Origin: JBCCBV01 sp039033855
Lineage (GTDB): Bacteria > Planctomycetota > Phycisphaerae > Phycisphaerales > Phycisphaeraceae
Direction: 5' to 3'
Assembly (NCBI GenBank): GCA_039033855.1
Contig: JBCCBV010000003.1
Coordinates: forward strand, 124,001 to 188,000
Length of the DNA: 64,000 bases
In this document: one piece after another, positions 10,368 to 21,100 of the stretch
Layout of the letters: each line of letters begins with the position of its first letter
Position numbering within the stretch: the first letter of the stretch is position 1
Notes under the pieces: generated by a model
Told to the model about the DNA's origin: nothing
The model's database searches: none
The model's input: only the letters and a program-made list of their open reading frames with translations
Made by a program: the position numbers and the translations under genes

Positions 10368-11762
10368 ATGCGAAAAACCCACGCTCTTACCGCTTGGCTG
10401 GCCGCTTGCGCCGCGGTTTCGGGGTGTTCTCAGCACTACACCGGCAGCCTGGGCCTGGGGATGCGCGACCGCGAACAGGTCGAGCGTTACGAGGACTTCA
10501 AGGTCCGCCAAGAGGCTCAACTCCAGCGGGCCCGCGAATTGGCCTCGCAGCAGCAGCCCACCCGGTTCCTGGATGAATCGCCTTCCGCAGCCCCGGGGAT
10601 GGCCCCCGGACGGCGGGGCGGGTCGGCGGGAACCACGTTTGTTTCGACCGCGGGCGGGTCGGCCGACCGGCCCGGGGCGCTCACCCCTCAAGGGCTGGGC
10701 ACCCAGGCGGCGACCGCGCCGCAGGGGGCGTATGCAAACCCTCGGGCCGTGCGACCCGGCGGCTCGGGCAACCCGGTCAGCGTGTACGGCCTGCCGGGCG
10801 CGGGGGCGCAGCGGGCCGCCACCAGCCCGCTCGACGGCGGGGCCAACCTCGACCGCATCACCTTTACCGCCGAGGGTGCCGACTTCGATGTCGATGTCGA
10901 CCCGACCGGCCGGAAACTGGTGTTTGCCTCGACCCGCCACCGGGCGACGTCGGACCTGTATCTGCAGGCCGTGGGCGGCTCGGCGGTGACGCAGCTGACC
11001 TCGAGCGCGGGCAACGACGTGATGCCCCAGTTCAGCCCCGACGGCAAGCACGTGGTGTTCGCCTCGGACCGGTCGGGCAACTGGGATATCTATCTGGTGC
11101 CGTTGGCGGGCGGCAAGCCCATCCAGATCACCAGCGACACGACCGACGAGCTGCACCCGAGCTTTTCGCCCGACGGCAAGCAACTGGTTTACTGCACCTA
11201 CGGCAACGCGACCGGGCAGTGGCAGCTGGTGGTGATCGACCTGGACCGGCCGGCGGCGGCGCGGTTCATCGGCCCGGGGATGTTCCCGGAATGGTCGCCC
11301 ACGTCGGACCGGATCGTGTTCCAACGCAGCCGGGAACGCGGCACGCGCTGGTTCAGCGTCTGGACCGTCGACCTGGAAGACGGCGAGGCCACGCGCCCGA
11401 CCGAAGTTGCGGCGAGCCCGAACGCGGCGCTCATCACGCCCAGCTGGAGCCCGGACGGCCAGATGATCGTCTTCAGCACGGTGACCGACCCGGCGGGCGT
11501 CGAGGACTCGGCGCCCCGAGCCGCGGACGTGTGGGTGATGGCCGCCGATGGCAGCCAGCGCTTCCGCGTGACCGACGGCGTGTTTGCGAACCTGGCCCCG
11601 ACGTGGTCGCCCGACGCGAAGCTGTATTTCGTGTCCGACCGGTCGCGCGACGGGGCGGAAAACGTGTGGTCGATCCGCCCGGAAGGCCTCGGCCGGCTGG
11701 TGCGTGGCCCACGGGCGACCGAACCCGAATCCACGACCACGGTCCTGGCGCCGACCCCGTAA
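10368..11762 (+). CDS. TolB-like PD40 beta-propeller lipoprotein
   Basis: 464 residues with a lipoprotein signal (lipobox VSGCS, Cys at about residue 21). Residues 30-150 are low-complexity Gln/Ala/Gly. The C-terminal 300 residues contain at least five PD40/WD40-like repeats with the marks QFSPDGKHVVFASDRSGN, SFSPDGKQLVY, SWSPDGQMIVFS and TWSPDAKLYFVSDRSRD. TolB-type propellers bind envelope partners in the periplasm, but the N-terminal TolB domain is absent here. No tol/pal genes are adjacent. A second lipoprotein begins 164 bp downstream on the same strand. Confidence 0.88.
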   Translation: MRKTHALTAWLAACAAVSGCSQHYTGSLGLGMRDREQVERYEDFKVRQEAQLQRARELASQQQPTRFLDESPSAAPGMAPGRRGGSAGTTFVSTAGGSADRPGALTPQGLGTQAATAPQGAYANPRAVRPGGSGNPVSVYGLPGAGAQRAATSPLDGGANLDRITFTAEGADFDVDVDPTGRKLVFASTRHRATSDLYLQAVGGSAVTQLTSSAGNDVMPQFSPDGKHVVFASDRSGNWDIYLVPLAGGKPIQITSDTTDELHPSFSPDGKQLVYCTYGNATGQWQLVVIDLDRPAAARFIGPGMFPEWSPTSDRIVFQRSRERGTRWFSVWTVDLEDGEATRPTEVAASPNAALITPSWSPDGQMIVFSTVTDPAGVEDSAPRAADVWVMAADGSQRFRVTDGVFANLAPTWSPDAKLYFVSDRSRDGAENVWSIRPEGLGRLVRGPRATEPESTTTVLAPTP

Positions 11763-11926
11763 GCAGGATCGAGCCCGGTGATGACGACCGATAACCGCCG
11801 ATTATCAACCCCTTGGACCGAGGCGGCCGACAGATAGAACACGCCTGCCCGGGGATCGGGCCGGCCGGAATTGATGGTTTGTTGTGTCCCGGCGGAGGCC
11901 CGGGGCGTAAAACGCGGCAGGACGCC

Positions 11927-12709
11927 ATGACAAGTAAACAGGCCATGCGATGGACCTGCGCGGGTTGGTTCTTGCTGCTTCTGACGATGGTCGGTTGCGC
12001 CAAGAAGTATCCCGCGGACCTGGTGAGCCCCTACGGGGAACGCCGGGTGTGGGCGGTCGCTCCGTTCCGGAACGAGACGGGCTCTTTGCACGCCGACGGC
12101 GTGCGGGGCGCGGATCACCTGGTCCGCCAGCTGGCGCAGGTGGACGGGCTGGACGTGCTGCCGTTGAACCGGACGCTGGAGGCGATGCAGTCGCTTGAGA
12201 TCTCGGCCGTGGGGTCGAAGTCCGACGCGGCGGCGTTGCGTGAGGCGCTGGGGGTCGACGGGCTGGTGGTGGGGTCGATGACGGCATACGACCCGTACGA
12301 CCCGCCCAAGCTCGGGCTTTCGCTCGAGCTGCACGCCGACCCGCGTGCCGACCCGAGCAGCGCCGAGTACGACCTCGACGGGTTGCGGCGGTTGCAGTCG
12401 CGCTCCACGGGCGACGGATTGTTCACCAGCACGACCGCGACGGGCCCTCGGCAGCAGCCGGTGGTGTCGGTCAGCGCGTTGTTCGATGGGCGGTCGCCGG
12501 CGGTGCTTGAGCGTGTTCGGGGGTACGCCCGCGAGCGCGGCGCCGGGGGCGAAGACCCCCAGGCGTACCGGTTGTATTTGATCAGCATGGACCTGTTTAC
12601 AGAGTTTGTCAGTTTCGAGGTGGGCTCGAAGCTGGTGTTGGATGAAACGCTCCGCCAGGCCACGCTCAACCGACCTTCTTTCGCTTTGTTCCCCGATTCC
12701 GAGCCTTGA
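11927..12709 (+). CDS. Lipoprotein with CsgG/LpoB-like N-terminal region
   Basis: 260 residues with lipobox TMVGC. After the Cys, VWAVAPFRNETGS...ADHLVRQLAQVDGLDVLPLNRTLEAMQ and DGLVVGSMTAYDPYDPPKLGL resemble the alpha/beta fold of CsgG, LpoB and TolB N-terminal domains, which act in envelope assembly; this is a pattern-level inference. The C-terminal part may be amphipathic (YLISMDLFTEFVSFEV). The start ATG is 11927. The stop overlaps the TTG start of the next gene by 3 nt, which suggests coupling. The preceding 164-bp spacer carries no convincing promoter. Confidence 0.8.
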   Translation: MTSKQAMRWTCAGWFLLLLTMVGCAKKYPADLVSPYGERRVWAVAPFRNETGSLHADGVRGADHLVRQLAQVDGLDVLPLNRTLEAMQSLEISAVGSKSDAAALREALGVDGLVVGSMTAYDPYDPPKLGLSLELHADPRADPSSAEYDLDGLRRLQSRSTGDGLFTSTTATGPRQQPVVSVSALFDGRSPAVLERVRGYARERGAGGEDPQAYRLYLISMDLFTEFVSFEVGSKLVLDETLRQATLNRPSFALFPDSEP

Positions 12710-13089
12710 GGTCCGCGACCGTGTCGCCGGCCCCGGCCGGAACGACCGACGCCCCTCTCATGGCTTTGACCCCCGACCCGCACCCCGACTCGACGCCCGC
12801 GGCGCAAGCCGCGTCGGACGCTGCGCGGGGCGCCGGTGCGTCTTGGGTCGAGCCGGGCGCATCCCCTGAAGAACTGGTTCTGGTCAAGGACGGCCAGCGT
12901 TTCGCGTTCATCTGCCCCACCGGACGGGAGGCAGATTTGATCGATCGGCTGGCCGAAGCCGCCGACCGCCCGGAAGCCGGGCTCACTTGGTTCGATGCGG
13001 CGCTTGTCGCAGACCACTTGGGCCGTCGCTGGTCGGGTCGGTTGGACGAACGCCGCGCAGATGCCCCGCCTTTGCGGCGCAGCGCCTGA
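12706..13089 (+). CDS. Small protein of unknown function
   Basis: 127 residues from TTG 12706, which overlaps the stop of the preceding lipoprotein; an internal ATG at 12760 would give 109 residues. The first 50 residues are low complexity. Residues 55-115 look ordered: ELVLVKDGQRFAFICPTGREADLIDRLAEAA then LTWFDAALVADHLGRRW. No signal peptide, membrane span or known motif was recognised. It sits between a lipoprotein and a XerC/D-type recombinase, and the only support beyond reading frame is tight coupling and sensible composition. Confidence 0.6.
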   Translation: MRSATVSPAPAGTTDAPLMALTPDPHPDSTPAAQAASDAARGAGASWVEPGASPEELVLVKDGQRFAFICPTGREADLIDRLAEAADRPEAGLTWFDAALVADHLGRRWSGRLDERRADAPPLRRSA

Positions 13090-13131
13090 CCGCTCCGAGT
13101 CTCGGCCTTTAGGCCGCGAGGACCCCCGCTC

Positions 13132-14229
13132 ATGCATAGCCCACCCCTTTCTTTGACCGAACAGTTCGTCCACTACCTGCGGCACGAGCGTCACTTCAGC
13201 CCTTACACCGCGCGTTGCTACGGCGCCGACCTGCGGCAGCTCGTCGAGTTCTTGACCGGACAGATCAAAGGGGGCGCCACCGCCGAAGCGACCGACGACG
13301 CCGGTTGGCCCGACGTGGTCGGGCGGGTTGGCCCGGCAGGCACGGCGACGCCCACGCCTTCCGCGGAGATCGAGCCTTCCGGGGCGTCTGCGGAATCGCA
13401 AGACACGCCCAAGAGCGAGGCCGAGGTGGCTCAGGCGCTCGACAAGACGCTCCGCCACGCCGACACGGTGCTGGTGCGGTCGTTCCTGGCGCACCTCGAC
13501 GGCTACGGCTACAGCCCGGCCACCACGGCGCGGAAGGTGGCCACGCTGCGGTCGTTCTTCAAGTGGATGCACAAGCGCGAGCTGATCGGCGCGAACCCGA
13601 TGCTGCTGATCCGCACGCCCAAGCAGACCAAACGCTTGCCCAAGGCGATTACGGTCGAGCAGATCGAACGCTTACTTGCGGCGCCGGACAACCGCGACAC
13701 GCTGGGCGCCCGCGACCGCGCGATCCTCGAAACGCTGTACTCGACCGGCGTGCGGGTGAGCGAACTGGTCGACCTGGACCGCGCCGACCTGGACCACCAC
13801 GGCCAGACGATGCGGGTGCGCGGCAAGGGTCGTAAGGACCGGATCGTGCCGCTCGGTTCGCACGCCATGGCCGCAATCCGCCACTACCTGATGCTGCTCG
13901 ATCCGGACGCACGCTTCCAAGGCCGTGGCGACGAGCCGACCGAAGAACGCAAGCCGCTGTTCATCAACAAGAACGGCGGGCGGCTGAGCTCGCGCAGCGT
14001 CCGCCGAAAGCTCGACAAGTACCTGACCAGCGCCGGGCTCGACCCGGCGATCAGCCCGCACACGCTGCGGCACTCGTTCGCGACGCACCTGCTGGACAAC
14101 GGCGCCGACCTGCGCTCGGTGCAGGAACTGCTCGGGCACCAGTCGCTGTCGACCACGCAGGTCTACACGCACCTGTCGAGCATGCGGTTGCGCACGGCGT
14201 ACGACCACGCCCACCCGCGGGCGGTCTGA
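13132..14229 (+). CDS. XerC/XerD-type tyrosine recombinase
   Basis: 365 residues. Catalytic residues are complete: Arg208 (TGVRVSEL), Lys232 (RGKGRKDR), His310 and Arg313 (HTLRHSFATHLL), His336 (LLGHQSL) and Tyr345 (VYTHLSS). The C-terminus and core match Xer recombinases that resolve chromosome dimers at dif. It is about 65 residues longer than XerC/D because of a Pro/Ala/Ser/Glu-rich insertion at about residues 46-107 inside the N-terminal SAM-like domain. No other mobile genes surround it, so a chromosomal Xer role is more likely than an integrase. A 6-bp hairpin (13103-13116) precedes its ribosome-binding site. Confidence 0.92.
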   Translation: MHSPPLSLTEQFVHYLRHERHFSPYTARCYGADLRQLVEFLTGQIKGGATAEATDDAGWPDVVGRVGPAGTATPTPSAEIEPSGASAESQDTPKSEAEVAQALDKTLRHADTVLVRSFLAHLDGYGYSPATTARKVATLRSFFKWMHKRELIGANPMLLIRTPKQTKRLPKAITVEQIERLLAAPDNRDTLGARDRAILETLYSTGVRVSELVDLDRADLDHHGQTMRVRGKGRKDRIVPLGSHAMAAIRHYLMLLDPDARFQGRGDEPTEERKPLFINKNGGRLSSRSVRRKLDKYLTSAGLDPAISPHTLRHSFATHLLDNGADLRSVQELLGHQSLSTTQVYTHLSSMRLRTAYDHAHPRAV

Positions 14230-14250
14230 GAACCGCGGCCTTGGCGGACG

Positions 14251-14299
14251 CCGGAAGTTAGACCCCGGAAGCTGGTGCCCGGAAGTTGGGCCCCGGAAA
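14251..14299. repeat. 14-bp direct repeat, about 3.5 copies
   Basis: Copies start at 14251, 14265, 14279 and 14293. Each opens with CCGGAA (CCGGAAG in the first three) followed by a variable 7-bp half such as TTAGACC, CTGGTGC or TTGGGCC. It fills the space between the recombinase and the DUF2461 gene. The alternating 7-bp structure resembles heptamer repeats seen before rplF in this window. Confidence 0.75.
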
Positions 14300-14350
14300 T
14301 CGTCTGTCTGTCCGTGCGCTTGCGCCGGCTGGCTGGCGTAGCCTGCGGGC

Positions 14351-15061
14351 ATGGCCAAGTCCTCCGCATCGCCCGACCCGACGCCGGCGTTTACCGGCAT
14401 GCCCAAGGGCGGCTTGACGTTCTTGCGCAGCCTGGCCCGCAACAACAACCGCGCGTGGTTCCACGAGCACAAGAAGCGCTATCAAACGCAGGTGCGCGAC
14501 CCGTTCGCGGTGTTTCTCGATGCGCTCAGCGAAACGCCCGAGGCCCGGGCCGTGGGGTATTGGGGCGGGTCGCACACGATGTTCCGGGTTTACCGGGACG
14601 TTCGGTTCAGCAAGGACAAGAAGCCGTACCAGACGCACGTGTCGGGCCTGCTCACCCCAACGGGCGAGAAGGAAGAGACGGGCCCGATCGTCTACGCCCA
14701 CATGGACGCCAAGGGCGGGTTCTGCGCCGCGGGGATGTATGCGCTGCCGACCACACGGCTCAAGGTGCTGCGTCAGCGCGTGGTCGACAAGCCGGCCGAG
14801 GCGAAGAAGCTCGTCGCGGCGCTGGGCAAGGCGGGGCTGGAGATTGATCCGAGCGGCTCGCTCAAACGGATGCCGCGCGGGTTCGAGGCGCACGCCGAGC
14901 ACGAGCACGCCGGGTTGCTGCGGCTGAGGCATTGGATCGTGCGCGAACCGGTTTCGGCCGAGCAGTGGACGAGCGGCGCGGTGCTGATCGACGTGGCGCG
15001 GTTCATCGGTCGGGCCACGCCATTGCTGGCGTTCGGCAAGAAAGCGCTCGGGCGGGCGTGA
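14351..15061 (+). CDS. DUF2461 family protein
   Basis: 236 residues. The order GLTFLRSLARNNNRAWFHEHKKRYQ, FRVYRDVRFSKDKKPYQTHVSG, then GGFCAAGMY...LKVLRQRV and RHWIVREPVSAEQW is the DUF2461 (TIGR02453) pattern, close in length to the family. The function of the family is unknown; conserved Arg/Lys/Tyr residues suggest a phosphate- or nucleic-acid-binding site, but this is unproven. The ATG at 14351 was chosen; no signal peptide is seen. It converges on ahcY, whose terminator lies between the two genes. Confidence 0.88.
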   Translation: MAKSSASPDPTPAFTGMPKGGLTFLRSLARNNNRAWFHEHKKRYQTQVRDPFAVFLDALSETPEARAVGYWGGSHTMFRVYRDVRFSKDKKPYQTHVSGLLTPTGEKEETGPIVYAHMDAKGGFCAAGMYALPTTRLKVLRQRVVDKPAEAKKLVAALGKAGLEIDPSGSLKRMPRGFEAHAEHEHAGLLRLRHWIVREPVSAEQWTSGAVLIDVARFIGRATPLLAFGKKALGRA

Positions 15062-15116
15062 GGACTTGTGGGAATGGGTAAGAGCCACGTGCGCGGTTTT
15101 TGGTTACGCGCCAATG

Positions 15117-15147
15117 AAAAACGCCGACGGCTGGTGGGCCGCCGGCG
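15117..15147 (-). terminator. Intrinsic terminator of ahcY
   Basis: On the minus strand CGCCGGCGGC pairs with GCCGTCGGCG (one G-U) around a short loop and is followed by five T residues. It begins 46 nt after the ahcY stop codon (15193). Confidence 0.7.
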
Positions 15148-15192
15148 CTTTGAGATGTCGGTTGCCTGCGCCCGAGCGGGCTCGGGACGAGG

Positions 15193-16716
<1,524 letters not shown>

Positions 16717-16786
16717 GACGTTCTCCAAGAAGAAAGAAAAACAGGGTGAGGGGTAAAGGGAAGTCGGGTCGCGCCGCCGCGCGGGG

Positions 16787-17890
16787 TTATTCCGAGGGTC
16801 CGTTGGGGTGTGCGGGTTTGGACGCGGTGGCCAGAAGCATGCCCGGGCCCTGGGCGTCGGGGTCGGCGGGCAGGGGGGCGACGCGGACGCCGGTCAGGCC
16901 GGCGCGACGCAGGGCTTGGGCGAGGTCTTCGGCCTCGAAGCCCAGCCGGGCCTGGCGGAGGTCGCGGCGGAAGTCGTCGCGGTCGTGGCGGGACAGGTCT
17001 TGGATGACCAGCCGTCCGCCGGGCTTGAGCACGCGGGCGGCGCCGGCCAACGCGTCGGGGACGTCGCGCACGTAGCTGAGCACGAGCACGGCGAAGGCCA
17101 GGTCGAACCGGCCGTCCGGGGCGTCGGAGTCTTCGATCGACCCTTGGGCCAGCGTGACGTTGGCGAAGCCGGCGGTGCGGGCTTTGGCCGCTTCGAGCAT
17201 GGCGGGGGTGGGATCGATGCCCCAGGCGTCTTGCACGAACGGGGCGAGGGCCGCGAGCAGGGCGCCGTCGCCGCAACCCAGGTCGATGACGTGGGCGTCG
17301 GCTGGGGCAGCGGCGGCCAGGGCGTAGCGGTCGAAGCCGGGGCCGTAGAGCTGTCGGCGGGTGCGTTCCCACTGCGCGGCGGCGTCGCGGAAAAACCCCT
17401 CTTCGCCCTGACGCTCGGCGAGGTGCTCGGCCAGGCGCTTTCGGTCTTGTTCGAGCACGTCGGAGTCTGCGGTGTGCTCGCGGGCGAGGCGCCAGAGGTC
17501 GCGCTGGGCGGGCGACAATTCATCGAGCAGCAGGCGGTGGTGGTTGCGGGCACCGTCGCGCCGGGTGACGACCCAGCCCTCGTCGAGGAGGGTTTTGAGG
17601 TGACGCGAGACGGTGCTCTGCGGAGATCGGACCGCGGCGCACAGGTCGGAAACCGACAGCTCGTGAGCTTCGAGCAGGTGCAACACCCGGACCCGGGTGG
17701 GGTCGTTGACCGCGGACAGGCCCGACGTCCAGCGGTCGAGCGCGGGCTCGTCCGGGGGGCCGGGGGCGGCGTGGCTTCCCGGGGCGCCAGCGCTTCCGGC
17801 GGCGGAGCGGGTCGTCGAACTGATGGGGATTGCGGTCAAGTGTTTTGCGAGTAAGGGTTTGTGGGTAAATCGCGTGGGTGGTTGTGTCAC
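16787..17890 (-). CDS. ArsR-type regulator fused to SAM methyltransferase
   Basis: 367 residues from GTG 17890. After a disordered lead, residues 50-125 form a winged helix (NDPTRVRVLHLLEAHELSV, SPQSTVSRHLKTLLDEGWV, then NHHRLLL). Residues 190-350 are a class I methyltransferase with motif I VIDLGCGDGALLAAL, DPTPAMLEAA and LKPGGRLVIQDLSR. Such ArsR-methyltransferase fusions beside ahcY are known in several phyla and are thought to sense the SAM/SAH ratio; that role is inferred here from context. The upstream region holds a -10 box inside a palindromic operator, consistent with autoregulation and control of ahcY. Confidence 0.92.
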   Translation of the reverse strand: MTQPPTRFTHKPLLAKHLTAIPISSTTRSAAGSAGAPGSHAAPGPPDEPALDRWTSGLSAVNDPTRVRVLHLLEAHELSVSDLCAAVRSPQSTVSRHLKTLLDEGWVVTRRDGARNHHRLLLDELSPAQRDLWRLAREHTADSDVLEQDRKRLAEHLAERQGEEGFFRDAAAQWERTRRQLYGPGFDRYALAAAAPADAHVIDLGCGDGALLAALAPFVQDAWGIDPTPAMLEAAKARTAGFANVTLAQGSIEDSDAPDGRFDLAFAVLVLSYVRDVPDALAGAARVLKPGGRLVIQDLSRHDRDDFRRDLRQARLGFEAEDLAQALRRAGLTGVRVAPLPADPDAQGPGMLLATASKPAHPNGPSE

Positions 17891-17913
17891 CTTCCCCGGT
17901 CCTATCGGCAGAA

Positions 17914-17956
17914 AGTATAGCCGGCATTCATCCGACCATCCGGATATATGGATGAA
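17914..17956 (-). promoter_or_regulatory. Promoter -10 box and palindromic operator of the ahcY unit
   Basis: On the minus strand TATACT (17914-17919) makes a good -10 box; no consensus -35 is present at the right distance, where the operator lies. The operator is TTCATCC (17927-17933 on the plus strand) mirrored by GGATGAA (17950-17956), with an inner 8-bp palindrome ATCCGGAT (17938-17945) that supplies extra CATCC half-sites. The layout fits repression by the ArsR-type protein encoded just downstream. The rest of the roughly 300-bp space up to 18192 shows only the GGAAGGA ribosome site of the next rightward gene. Confidence 0.6.
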
Positions 17957-18192
17957 AAGATGGGGGTTCGGGGTTTTCGCGGCTTGCCCAGGCGTCTCAG
18001 GTGGGCTGAGCCCCGGGGGGGAGCGGGGTGGGAAGGCGGGCCGGATGCCGTGTAGCCAGCCCCGGGAACTTGAGATCGGCGGGATCGGTGGGTTTGGTGA
18101 GCGGGGCGGTGGCGGTAGAGTTCCCGGCCCGTGACGCGGCCGTTGTGGCGGTGCCGGCGGATTCGACGCAATTTCCTTGGAAGGACGACCGC

Positions 18193-21100
18193 ATGCTTCC
18201 CGAGCCGCCGCATTTGCACCTGGTACTGCCGACGCTGGGCCGGTTTAAGAAGGACCTGTTCGCGTCGATCTGGCGCGACGTGTCCGGGCCGTTGCCGGTC
18301 AGCCGGTCGGCGGCGACGCGCGAGCACCTGCCGGTGGCCGAGGCCCGCGGCCTTTCGTTTGAGCCGGTGACGGAGCTTCCGCACGTCTGGGGCGAGCACT
18401 TCGACCAGTGCTTTTGGCGGGTCGAGGTGCCGGCCGATGCCGGGGCGTCCGCGCGGTACCTGCGGTGGGGCGATCAGGGCGAGGCCACGGTGTACGCGGA
18501 CGGCCGGGCGATCTACGGCTTCGACCCCGGGCACAAGCGTGCGCCGCTGCCGGACGGCGCGAGTGAACTTCTGATCGAATCGATCTGCTGCCGATCCGGG
18601 GTGTGGGTGCCGGGAGAGGCTCAGGGCGTCGGCCCCTGGGGCAGCGTGTTCCGCGGGGCGTATCTGGCCGAGCGCGACGATACGGCGTGGTCGGCGTATT
18701 ACGACTTCGAGGTGGCGCTCGGTCTGGCGGTGGCGAAGCTCAAGCTCGAACACCCGGACATCGTCGACCCGCTCGATCCGAACGGGTATCGCCCGGCGTT
18801 CCACAAGCTGGACCCGGAGGTTCGGCGGGTGCTGCGGGCGCTCATCGACGCGGCGCGGGCCCACGGCACGGGCGGACCGCAAGCGGTGCGCGACACGCTG
18901 GCGCAGTTGTACGCCTCGGACGGGGCGCTGGCGGCGCTCGACGGGCTCGGCCGGCATGAGGTGGTGTTGACCGGCAACGCGCACGTCGATTTGGTCTGGC
19001 TTTGGCCGGAATGTGTGGCGGACTTCAAGGCGGTGCACTCGTTCGCCAACGCGATGTCGGTGCGTGAGCGCTACCCGGAGATGACGTTCGGTTACAGCCA
19101 GCCGGCGAGCTACGAGGCGGTGCATCGCCGGAGCCCCGAAACGTACGATCGGGTGCGCGGCGCAGCGCACGAAGGATGGTGGGAGGTCCCCGGACCGGCG
19201 TACGTGGAGTTCGATACGCAAGTCCCTTGCGGCGAAGCGCTGATCCGCGCGGTGGAGCTTGGTCAGGCGGGGTGCGTGGCGGTGCAGGGCAAGCCGAGCC
19301 GTGTGCTCTGGCTGCCGGACACGTTTGGGTATTCGACGAGTTTGCCGCAGGTCTTGCGCGGGCTGGGGGTCGATTATTTCTTTAGTACGAAGCTGTTTTG
19401 GTCGGACTCGAACGTATTTCCGTACAGCAGCTTTCGGTGGGTCGGCCACGATGGGTCGGAGGTGCTGGCGCACCTTTCACACAAGTACTACAACCTCGAC
19501 GGCGAGGCGCACGACCTGCTGGATGTCGCCCGGCATCATCGGCAGTCCGACGTGCACGGGCAGTCGCTTTCGCCGGTGGGCTTTGGCGACGGAGGCGGCG
19601 GCGTGACCGAAGGCCTGTGCGAGCGGGCTCGGCGGTTCGGCCGGCTGCCCAACGCGCCGGGGTGCGGGTGGGGTTCGATCGAGGGCTTCTTCGACGGGAT
19701 GAAGGCGGCGCGCGACCGGCTGCCGGCGTGGCACGGCGAGATGTACCTGGCGTTCCACCGGGGCGTGGCGACGACGCTGAGCGAGCTCAAGGCCGGGTAC
19801 CGCCGGGCCGAGCGGGCGCTGCAGCGGGCCGAGGCGGCGCACGTTCTGGCCGGGGCGGGAACGATCAACCAGGCGTGGTGGAAGCGGGTTTGCTTCGCGC
19901 AGTTCCACGATTACCTGCCGGGCTCGTCGATCCCGCGGGTGTATGAAGAAGCGCTGCCGGAGCTGGCGTCGATCGCCCAGGAGGCGGAGGCGTCGGTCGA
20001 AGACGTGTTGCAATCGGACGACAAAGCGTTAGCGGGGGAGGCTTGGTTCAACCCGTTGCTCTTGCCGCAACGGGTGTGGACGGGCCAGGGCTGGGCGGAG
20101 GCGCCGCCGTTGTCGGTGACACCTGTGGATCGGTTGCGCGTGGTCGAGGCGCCCGCGGTGCGTGTGGCGGGGCGCGCGATCGAGAGCGGCCGGGTTCGGG
20201 TCGTGGTGTCGGCCGACGGGTCGGTGGAATCGCTTGTGGTCGATGGCGAATCGGTGCGGATCGACGGAGTGCTGAACGCGCTCCACCTGTTTGATGACCG
20301 GCCGGCGGTGTACGACGCGTGGAACCTCGATCGGGCTTCGCTGACCGGGGGGCAGCGGTTGCGGGCGTCGGGCGAGCCGCGGGCTTTCGAGAAAGACGGT
20401 CGGGCCGGGCTTTCGTTCGCAATTGCGTTCGGGGCGAACAGCACGGCCACGCTGCGCTACGCGCTTCGGCCGGGGTTGGGTGTGCTCGAAGTCGAACTGG
20501 ACGTGGATTATCAGGAGCCGTGGAAGCTGCTCAAGGCGTCGTTCGGGACCGGGTACCGAGGGATGGATGCGCGGTTCGGTTGCCCGTTTGGCAGCGTGAC
20601 GCGTCGGCAACTGCCCGGGCCGGTGGAGTCGGATGCGCAGCACGAGGGCGCGGCGGCGCGTTGGGGCGTGGTGGCCGACGACGCCGGCGACCGGGGTCTG
20701 ATGGTGGTGTCCGAAGCGAAGTACGGCATGGGCGCGTGCGACGGGTTGCTGCACCTGGGGTTGCTGCGGTCGGTCAGCTACGCCGGCACGGGCGGGGGCG
20801 AGGGCGAAGGCATGGGCGAGAGCCACTCGACCGGCGACTTGACGGACCTTGGCCGTCACACCTTGCGGTACGCGTTTGGGCGGTTCGACGCGGGGGCCGA
20901 GCGCGACGACCTGCCGGGTGCGCTCGCGGAGTGTCTCTATCAACCGGCGCGGCGTGTGGCGGGGTCGGCGGCTCAAGCGGGGCCGGTGCGGTCGATCGAA
21001 GGCGGCCCGAGCCTGACGCCGAGCTGGGCAAGACCGACTGGCCAGGTCGGGGGGGAGGGCGGCGTGCTCATGCGGTTCCACGAGACGCTCGGCCGGTCCG

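Noticed and set aside
13132..14229. Phage or integrative-element integrase
   Set aside because: No att-like repeats, tRNA or mobile genes around it, and the sequence is Xer-like.
16717..16786. SAH riboswitch before ahcY
   Set aside because: The spacer is only 70 nt and lacks the SAH riboswitch core; control by the ArsR-type protein is a better fit.
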